This document shows positions 58,660 to 64,000 of a stretch of 64,000 nucleotides of DNA, piece after piece. This DNA comes from an uncultured Collinsella sp. Lineage in GTDB: Bacteria > Actinomycetota > Coriobacteriia > Coriobacteriales > Coriobacteriaceae. Both the position numbers and the translations under genes were made by a program. The notes under the pieces are model-generated. The model had not been told where the DNA came from. It saw nothing but the letters and a program-made list of their open reading frames with translations, and did no database searches. The stretch spans positions 1 through 64,000 of the forward strand of contig UQZL01000002.1 of assembly GCA_900545605.1 (NCBI GenBank), read 5' to 3'. Position 1 is the stretch's first letter, and every line of letters starts with the position of its first letter.

Positions 58660-58812
58660 GTTACGGCGTTTTACCAAACGCCGTAACCGGCCGACGCTGC
58701 AAACCCGCCAGAGCGAGCAATCTGCCTTTCAGCTTCGACGGCATGACCAAAAGGTCAATGCCGCCTCGCTTCAAGGCACCTTGCTCGCTCTGGCGGATTT
58801 TCGCTGACGTTT
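58660..58812 (+). repeat. family B three-hairpin 3'-UTR element, copy 2
   Basis: Starts directly after the DAHP synthase stop codon. Hairpin 1: GTTACGGCGTTT / AAACGCCGTAAC, loop TACC, differing from copy 1 by a compensated pair. Hairpin 2: CCGCCAGAGCGAGCAA with TTGCTCGCTCTGGCGG. Hairpin 3 inside: GGCATGACC-AAAA-GGTCAATGCC. Ends GCTGACGTTTTT, a good U-run. Confidence 0.82.
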
Positions 58813-58859
58813 TTCTGCCAGCGTCGTTGCCAAAGCTGGCACTTGGGGACGCTCCTTTT

Positions 58860-58923
58860 GGGGTAGTCGTTGGAGACGCTCTTGTTTGACTAGTCTTTTA
58901 AGAACGTCCCCAATGACTACCCA
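58860..58923. repeat. imperfect inverted repeat with 24-base arms
   Basis: GGGGTAGTCGTTGGAGACGC (58860-58879) plus TCTT faces its imperfect complement at 58900-58923 around TGTTTGACTAGTCTTT. A direct partial copy TTGGGGACGCTCCTTTT precedes it. No gene. Confidence 0.65.
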
Positions 58924-59038
58924 ATTGCCACCTCTCCGTCCCCGAGGTATCGGGGCTCGTCTGCCGAATGATTGATGCGGGCGCCCTGCGGCCATGTCAC
59001 ACTCAGAAGTGGCCTGACCCAACTTGGAAGGAGCCCCC

Positions 59039-59683
59039 ATGAGCCTTGACAACGTAACTCTGCGTGCCGCCACGCTCGATGACCTGGCCGGCATCGCCGC
59101 CATCTACAACCAGCTGTGGTGCAACACGCTGCGCAACCGAGGCGACGTCGAAGCTGCCGATTTCTGTGCGCGCTTTAACATCGCCATGCAGCTGCAGCGC
59201 TCCCCCATCGCGCTCGTTACCGAAGCTGAAGGCCGCATCATCGCCTCTTGCTGCATCGGCATCTTCGAAGACGGCAAACCACGCACCAATCCCACGTGGG
59301 AGCCCTGCTACAACGAGATGTTCGCCCAGGCAACCGAGATGGCATAGACCGCCGATGCCAAGCTCGAAGGCTCGCTCTTTGGCGATAGCCGCGAGAAGGC
59401 AACGGCCGACCGCTTTGCCGCCACGGGCAACGAATATGCCCAGGGCCAGATCAACCTGATCATCATCGTGCCCGAATGGCAGGGCAAGGGGCTCGGCCGT
59501 GCGCTCATCGACCTTGCGCGCGCCGAACTCGCCAAAGCCGGGTGCACCAAATTCTTCCTGATGAGCGACTGCAACTCCGATTGGCAGTTCTACGAGCACC
59601 TCAACATGAAGCGCATCCTGGAGGATCACAGCCAGGACACCGGCGACGGATTTATCGTCTATATGCACGGAGGCACGCTCTAA
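59039..59683 (+). pseudogene. GNAT-family N-acetyltransferase interrupted by an in-frame amber codon
   Basis: Reading from the ATG at 59039: VTLRAATLDDLAGIAAIYNQ, the usual GNAT start. TAG at 59345-59347 follows TEMA. The same frame then continues without error for another 112 codons: the acetyl-CoA loop IIIVPEWQGKGLGRALIDLA and the last strand FYEHLNMKRI are typical and intact. So one point mutation separates two otherwise normal halves. Without readthrough the second part lacks a good start. AAGGAG precedes the ATG. Acceptor unknown. Confidence 0.85.
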
Positions 59684-59765
59684 GTACTCCTTCAATCAAG
59701 GCGAGCCGGGCACCCGGCCCTTGGCCTCTGCCCAGGAATAACCCAGGGGGCCGGACTGCCCGTCC

Positions 59766-61316
59766 CTAAACCTGCCCGACAGCGCGATATCTCGTCGCCC
59801 GAGCGCGCCCCTCTTTAACGAGTGCGCCTTCCTCAAGCAAACCGTTGATAACCCGCAGCGTCACGTCGCGCCCAGTTCCCAGAGCGTCCGAAGCATCCTG
59901 GCGCGTAAAACCGCGGGGCCGCTCAAGGGCAAAGCGAATCAAGGTGCGAGCGTATCCACCACGTCGCTCGTCCGAGACATCCTGTAGCATCGCGGACGCC
60001 TTGCACGCAACATCAAAGCCAAGCTCCTCCACGAGCTTGGCACGCACCTCGTGGCCGCAGTCGCCATTCATCGACACGTGCCTTTCTCGCTGCGCTCGCA
60101 CGGATGCAAACGCCTGCGAAACATCGGGCGGCAGCGCCCCTTCCCGCTCGAGCTGCTCATAATCGCTGTAATCCCCACGCAAGTTGGGACCGCTATTGCC
60201 ACGAGGCGTCAGATAGGAATTGCGCACGGCGTTGACGTTGGGCAGCGACAACCTAAACATTGCAGGGTAGGCGCAGACCTCGGGTTCCAACCCTTCCGCC
60301 TCATAGAGCGCACGAATCCCCTTGAGGCCCGTTCCAAACGCCTCAACCATCCCCAGACGCAAAAAGAGCAGTTGCAGCTTTGGATTCCGAGCGTCCGAGC
60401 CGCCCGCAAGCGCCTCCTCGACGCTGATGTGCTGCGGCCCTCCCGCATTGGTAAATTCAAGCGCCGTACGGCTCATCTTGATAAGAGACGCCACCGAAGA
60501 TTCGTAGTCGCGATGGATAAACAGGTTCAGAATTCCCTCTCGAACAGCCTCGCGGGGATAGTCGTCCTTATCTATGCGATCGAGCCTTCCCGGCACAAAG
60601 TACATACGCGTTGCGTTCGATATATTGAGGAACCGTTCGATATCCTCTATCTGCCTGAAGATCGAGCCCTCGCCATCCTGACGGTCGATAAACTCGGTAT
60701 ACGCATCGTCGTTGAAGAGGCCAGCGCGGACTGCAAAGGGGTTTTGGTCAGAGACCAGCAGTGCCAAATTGGTGTAAAAGCCCAGCTCATCGATAAGGCC
60801 GAGATTCTTTTGAGAGGTTTGGTCAAACGTAATCTCCGCGCGCCTAAAGACCCGCTCGGCTTCAAAAAACGTCAAGCTCTGTTCATGAGAGCGCGCGGTC
60901 TCAAAATAATCGCCGTCGGTGCGCTTGATCATCGAGCGGATCTGGGCCATCTCGATGGGCACGTTGGCAGGACCTAGGCGCCGATATACCCCGGCGGGAA
61001 CAAATCCCTTCGAGCACAGGCAGTACGGCTTGTGAGGACCCGCTTCCACCTCGATTTTCACCAACGCTGCGCCATCGATGTCCAATGCGGAGACCGTCGT
61101 GATTTCAGAAACGTCGGGATACACGCCATCGGTTATTGCATTAGAGCATTGAAGCATGGTGGCATCGATATCGTCCACGCCGACGATGCTGCCAAAATCG
61201 TCGATTCCGATATACAAGGTACCGCCATTCGAATTGGCAAACGCCACCACAGCTTTGAGCAGCTTAGGGGTAAATGTGCACTTGAACTCCACGGTCTCAC
61301 TTTCAACAAGCTGCAT
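59766..61316 (-). CDS. AlbA_2/Schlafen-type ATP-binding regulator
   Basis: The protein is 516 aa. Residues about 1-120 are an AlbA_2 (Schlafen-AAA) domain: ESETVEFKCTFTPKLLKAVVAFANSNGGTLYIGIDDFG. A middle region (about 130-350) resembles the HATPase-like domain that follows it in RNA-binding/transcriptional regulators of COG2865 (VREGILNLFIHRDY, GGPQHISVEEALAGG, MVEAFGTGLKGI). The C-terminus has a winged-helix-like section (RPRGFTRQDASDALGTGRDVTLRVINGLLEEGALVKEG). It likely binds DNA and a nucleotide; the regulon is unknown. The ATG at 61316 is used because GGGGGG precedes it; direct repeats lie just upstream. Confidence 0.85.
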   Translation of the reverse strand: MQLVESETVEFKCTFTPKLLKAVVAFANSNGGTLYIGIDDFGSIVGVDDIDATMLQCSNAITDGVYPDVSEITTVSALDIDGAALVKIEVEAGPHKPYCLCSKGFVPAGVYRRLGPANVPIEMAQIRSMIKRTDGDYFETARSHEQSLTFFEAERVFRRAEITFDQTSQKNLGLIDELGFYTNLALLVSDQNPFAVRAGLFNDDAYTEFIDRQDGEGSIFRQIEDIERFLNISNATRMYFVPGRLDRIDKDDYPREAVREGILNLFIHRDYESSVASLIKMSRTALEFTNAGGPQHISVEEALAGGSDARNPKLQLLFLRLGMVEAFGTGLKGIRALYEAEGLEPEVCAYPAMFRLSLPNVNAVRNSYLTPRGNSGPNLRGDYSDYEQLEREGALPPDVSQAFASVRAQRERHVSMNGDCGHEVRAKLVEELGFDVACKASAMLQDVSDERRGGYARTLIRFALERPRGFTRQDASDALGTGRDVTLRVINGLLEEGALVKEGRARATRYRAVGQV

Positions 61317-61333
61317 GCTACCCCCCATCATCG

Positions 61334-61366
61334 ACTATCGACGATTCTAGACCAACTATCGACGAT
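61334..61366 (-). promoter_or_regulatory. direct-repeat operator upstream of the AlbA/Schlafen-type gene
   Basis: ACTATCGACGAT occurs at 61334-61345 and 61355-61366, 21 bp apart (two helical turns), with a partial CATCGACTATCGACG at 61327. They lie 18-50 bases upstream of the start codon; autoregulation is likely. Confidence 0.65.
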
Positions 61367-61435
61367 AAGCAAGGCCCCTGGTACCCTCGCTTAGACCCGA
61401 GTGCCCGCGTGCAACGCTGCCCGCCGCACGCAAAA

Positions 61436-61465
61436 GGGCCCGCCAGCGTGTGCGCCAGCGGGCCC
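61436..61465 (-). terminator. terminator of agmatine deiminase
   Basis: GGGCCCGC / GCGGGCCC around a 14-base loop, followed by TTTTGCG on the minus strand, 40 bases after the stop. Confidence 0.7.
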
Positions 61466-61505
61466 CAGGTCATATCGACACTACCCCGTGTGCCTGCAAC
61501 CGCCT

Positions 61506-62627
61506 CTACTTGCAGCGCGCCTTGGGCTGCTGCTGGGTGATGCAGTGAATGTTGCCGCCGCCGTAAATAACCTCGCGAGTCATGATACCGATGACTTCGC
61601 GGTCCGGATAAGCAGCCTGGATATCCTTGAGCGCCTGGGCGTCATTGGGATCGCCGAACTGCGGTACAAGCACCGCACCGTTGATGGGCAGGAAGTTGAG
61701 GTAGCTCGGCTCGAAAGCGTCCTCGGGAGTACGCGGCAGCACACCCTCGACGGGGTCAATCGTGCTGGCCTCCTCTTCGGTCATATATACCGAGGTCGCA
61801 GGCATAATCACCTTGTGGATCTTGAGCTTGCGGCCACGGGCATCTGTCGTCTCGGAAAGCGTCTTATACGCCTCTTGGCACTCCTTGTAGAACTTATGGT
61901 TGGGATCATCGGTCCACATGCAGCAGACCTCGCCGGGCGCACTAAAGCATGCGACGTCGTCCACGTGCCCGTTGGTCTCAAACGGGTCGATGCCGTCCTT
62001 GATCCAAATGACCTTCTCGATGCCCAGGTACTCGGCAAGCTTCTCCTCGATCTGCTCCTTGGTGTACTGGGGGTTGCGGTCCTCATTGAGCAGACACATC
62101 TCGGTGGTCACGACGGTGCCTTGACCATCACAGTTGAACGAGCCACCCTCGAGGATGTAGTCCTCGGGACGATAACGGTTAACCTGCTCAAGCTGTGCCA
62201 CCTGCAGGCCAATGGAAGCATCCTTGTCCCACGGGAAGTACAGACCGTCAATGAAACCGCCGTAAGCATTAAAGTGGAAGTGCGAAAGGGCCACCTCCCC
62301 ATTGTCATTAACGAGGAACGCCGGGCCGGGGTCGCGAATCCAGCTGTCGTTGTACTCCATGTGGATAACGCGCACGTTCTCAACACCGTCGAAGATCTCG
62401 CACACCGCGGGGAAGTCTTCGGTGTTGACGCCTACCGTGATGGGCTGAAAGCGTGCAACGGTCTTAATGATCTCGGTGAAGACCTTCTGCGCCGGCTTGG
62501 CGCCGCAGCGCCACACGTCGGAGCGGTGCGGCCACAGAATCCAGGTGCGCTCCTGCTCCTCATACTCGCCGGGCATATAGAACCCGTCCTTCTTAGGCGT
62601 GGATTCACTCTCGTAGATGGTCTTCAT
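61506..62627 (-). CDS. aguA: agmatine deiminase
   Basis: The protein is 373 aa. It converts agmatine to N-carbamoylputrescine and ammonia. The fold's motifs are RTWILWPHRSDVWRCGA, MEYNDSWIRDPGPAFLVN, GGSFNCDGQGTVVTTE, NGHVDDVACFSAPG with the catalytic His, and the nucleophile C362 in GGGNIHCITQQQP. It has no partner genes for carbamoylputrescine use (aguB or carbamoyltransferase) in the window, so the product's fate is unknown. A LuxR-type regulator is divergently encoded 178 bp away and probably controls it. Confidence 0.94.
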   Translation of the reverse strand: MKTIYESESTPKKDGFYMPGEYEEQERTWILWPHRSDVWRCGAKPAQKVFTEIIKTVARFQPITVGVNTEDFPAVCEIFDGVENVRVIHMEYNDSWIRDPGPAFLVNDNGEVALSHFHFNAYGGFIDGLYFPWDKDASIGLQVAQLEQVNRYRPEDYILEGGSFNCDGQGTVVTTEMCLLNEDRNPQYTKEQIEEKLAEYLGIEKVIWIKDGIDPFETNGHVDDVACFSAPGEVCCMWTDDPNHKFYKECQEAYKTLSETTDARGRKLKIHKVIMPATSVYMTEEEASTIDPVEGVLPRTPEDAFEPSYLNFLPINGAVLVPQFGDPNDAQALKDIQAAYPDREVIGIMTREVIYGGGNIHCITQQQPKARCK

Positions 62628-62805
62628 TTCAAGCTCCTAAATCTCGGTGCTTTTGCTTGACGAGACCATGATGCGGCCGCACCGAGATGTTCTCAATAGT
62701 CCCTCGAGCCCCTTTCAGCGACCAACGGTATACCATTCGCTGACCTAAAGTTCTATTCAGGCCGAGAACATGACATACTGGGTTCCACAATGGAAAGGAC
62801 GCCCT

Positions 62806-63609
62806 ATGCCCCCATGCAATAAACAGCAGACTATTGAGTTGGACAGTACGACCTGGACTGCTCTCAACGAGCTCGCGCTTGCAATCCACGCATCACACGG
62901 TGTCGATAAGCTGCAAAAGGAGACCCTCGAGGGAACGACAGGACTCGTGCCCCATCGGATCGCCATGTTCGACCTGATCGAGGCGGCAGGCAGTGACGCC
63001 CCACGCTACGTCCACCCCGCAAGCAGCGGAATGGACGACCGCGCGCTGAGCGACTACTACAACCGCTACGCCGCGATGGACTATACAACATGGAGCTTTG
63101 ACCTACATAAGGTCGGCGTCTACCGCGACCTCGACCTCGTGGACGTCGAGCGACGCGATGCCACGCCCATCTATCGCAAATGGATGGAACCGCAGGGCGT
63201 CTACTTTGGCTGTACGGCCACGCTCGCGCACAACGACAGCCCGCTAGGAAGCATCACCCTGTTTCGCGAACGCACGGCCGGAGACTTCACCGACACCGAG
63301 CTCGCAATCCTGCTCGAAATCGCTCGGCACGCGAGCCTCGCGCTCGCCAACCTCTATCCTCGGGGCATTAATCTCACCCAGACCGAAGACACAGACCAGC
63401 TGAATGCTTTCATTACAGAACATAATATCCAACCGCGCGAAGCCGAAATCATGCAGCTCATGCTCGGCGGCAAAACGAACAAACAGATGGCAAACGAGCT
63501 ATTCATAAGCGAGTCAACCGTCAAGAAGCACGTCAACGCCATCTATCGCAAGCTCGGCGTCAGCAACCGTCTGGGCCTTATGACTGCCACGCAAAACATC
63601 CCACGATAA
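62806..63609 (+). CDS. LuxR-family transcriptional regulator
   Basis: The protein is 267 aa. The C-terminal 65 residues are a Lux[14 protein letters not shown] start ([48 protein letters not shown]). The N-terminal about 190 residues have a GAF-like sensor character ([21 protein letters not shown], then [30 protein letters not shown]). LuxR regulators with large N-terminal domains are very numerous in Coriobacteriia. The ATG at 62806 follows GGAAAGGACGC. Divergent from aguA, so a local agmatine or amine sensor is the simplest role, but that is inference. Confidence 0.85.
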   Translation: MPPCNKQQTIELDSTTWTALNELALAIHASHGVDKLQKETLEGTTGLVPHRIAMFDLIEAAGSDAPRYVHPASSGMDDRALSDYYNRYAAMDYTTWSFDLHKVGVYRDLDLVDVERRDATPIYRKWMEPQGVYFGCTATLAHNDSPLGSITLFRERTAGDFTDTELAILLEIARHASLALANLYPRGINLTQTEDTDQLNAFITEHNIQPREAEIMQLMLGGKTNKQMANELFISESTVKKHVNAIYRKLGVSNRLGLMTATQNIPR

Positions 63610-63610
63610 A

Positions 63611-63648
63611 AAAGGGCGCCCTCCATACGGAGAACGCCCTTTGATTTC
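63611..63648 (+). terminator. intrinsic terminator of the LuxR-type gene
   Basis: AAAGGGCG with CGCCCTTT, inner CTCC/GGAG, then GATTTCG. The stem begins just after the stop codon. Confidence 0.75.
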
Positions 63649-63682
63649 GCCATTTGAATTAGTGTCGGCTCTGGCTCAAAGA

Positions 63683-63728
63683 GTAGACAGGTTTATTTTG
63701 GCAGGGTTTATCTGGGCAAATGTCAGCC
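63683..63728 (-). repeat. family C dispersed repeat, minus orientation
   Basis: GTAGACAGGTTTATTTTGGC then AGGGTTTATCTGGGCAAATG. It lacks the poly-A end (AAAAAGGG) but keeps the extension seen at 57.48 kb. Confidence 0.7.
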
Positions 63729-63776
63729 GCCACGAGGGAGCTGCCTTCCCTCACGGCGATCTTCCAGCAGAAAAAC

Positions 63777-63900
63777 CAAGTGAGTAGGCTTTTTGCAGGA
63801 GGCCAAGCACGCCCCAAAACGCCACAGCTCTGACCTGCACGGTTTTATTGAGCATTTGCCGCGGTGTGCTCGGCATATCCAAATAAGTCTACTCACTTGC
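63777..63900. repeat. MITE-like inverted repeat element, about 124 bp
   Basis: Left end CCAAGTGAGTAGGCTTTTTG and right end CCAAATAAGTCTACTCACTT face each other (about 16 of 20 match). The interior has no gene. Confidence 0.5.
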
Positions 63901-64000
63901 ATCTAAGACGCACCAGATAGGCAAAAACCGCCGCAAAAAGGGGGCCGGTTCCCTTCGCGGCAGCCGTTAATACGCCGAGCTTGTTATCGTAAAAGCCAAT
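63893..64000 (-). CDS. C-terminal end of an unidentified protein cut by the window edge
   Basis: On the minus strand 35 codons are open from the right edge to TGA at 63893-63895, reading ...NKLGVLTAAAKGTGPLF then a hydrophobic AAVFAYLVRLRCK. The other two frames stop quickly. The tail could be a membrane helix. Its stop codon lies within the inverted repeat at 63777-63900. Too short to identify; it may also be chance. Confidence 0.35.
   Translation of the reverse strand: MGFYDNKLGVLTAAAKGTGPLFAAVFAYLVRLRCK

Noticed and set aside
59345..59347. Programmed amber decoding (pyrrolysine-type) in the GNAT gene
   Set aside because: No sequence context or pyl genes in the window; a point mutation is simpler.

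Overview
The window is about 64 kb of mostly high-G+C DNA, densely coded on both strands. It looks like a chromosome segment from an anaerobic gut actinobacterium of the Coriobacteriia, most like Collinsella. That assignment is an inference from gene content and style: a pyruvate formate-lyase with its activase, a sucrose/fructan-type PTS locus, agmatine deiminase beside a LuxR-type regulator, a SEC-C-tagged methionine aminopeptidase, and no respiratory genes. I see no rRNA, tRNA, CRISPR array, intact insertion sequence or prophage.

Layout. 1-8.1 kb: a CmpB-type membrane protein (cut by the left edge), an HD phosphohydrolase, a Dxs-like enzyme, and a complete polar amino-acid ABC importer (binding lipoprotein, two permeases, ATPase) followed by a class-I amidotransferase-type hydrolase. 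8.1-11.8 kb: a lower-G+C island on the minus strand with a DUF2975 membrane protein, an XRE regulator, an unannotated 42-residue six-cysteine peptide with the look of a RiPP or bacteriocin precursor, and a three-gene ABC transporter whose ATPase is broken by a one-base frameshift inside the ABC signature. 12-22.7 kb: an HD-GYP signalling protein with an Hpt partner, an alpha/beta hydrolase, a radical SAM protein, map, a 2-hydroxyacid dehydrogenase, an M18 aminopeptidase, an Ntn hydrolase and a phosphofructokinase. 23-29 kb: a MacB-like exporter, a GyrI-like protein behind a LexA-like box, a decayed Abi_2/ClC junction and ogt. 29.5-34.8 kb: asd, lysC, thrC and thrB, which are the threonine branch without homoserine dehydrogenase. 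35-37.9 kb: a DUF3990/HTH toxin-antitoxin-like pair, engB and mtnN. 38-49.7 kb: a class-A beta-lactamase-like protein, pflA, a DegV protein, a LacI-controlled GH32-PTS-GH32 operon, and a pyruvate formate-lyase encoded in two pieces (a 683-aa core and an 83-aa glycyl-radical protein). 50-64 kb: a KdgT-type permease with a short-chain dehydrogenase, a MarR-controlled heterodimeric ABC exporter, DAHP synthase, a GNAT pseudogene, an AlbA/Schlafen-type ATPase-regulator, and agmatine deiminase divergent from a LuxR-type regulator.

The most striking unexplained feature is the space between genes, which is crowded with structured repeats in several families. Family A is large composite palindromes whose outer arms differ in sequence but stay perfectly paired, around conserved internal motifs (22.7, 29.4, 34.8, 47.1 kb, and a divergent one at 33.8 kb). 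Family B is a three-hairpin element of about 150 bp starting within a few bases of a stop codon (18.36 and 58.66 kb), with covariation between its two copies. Family C is a dispersed repeat with the core AAACCTGTCCCTTTTT (3.6, 17.4, 26.7, 57.5, 63.7 kb). There are also MITE-like inverted-repeat elements (57.2 and 63.8 kb) and short palindromes containing GACATG (30.7 and 52.2 kb). The best candidates for something undescribed are the six-cysteine peptide locus, the natively split formate-lyase, and families A and B.
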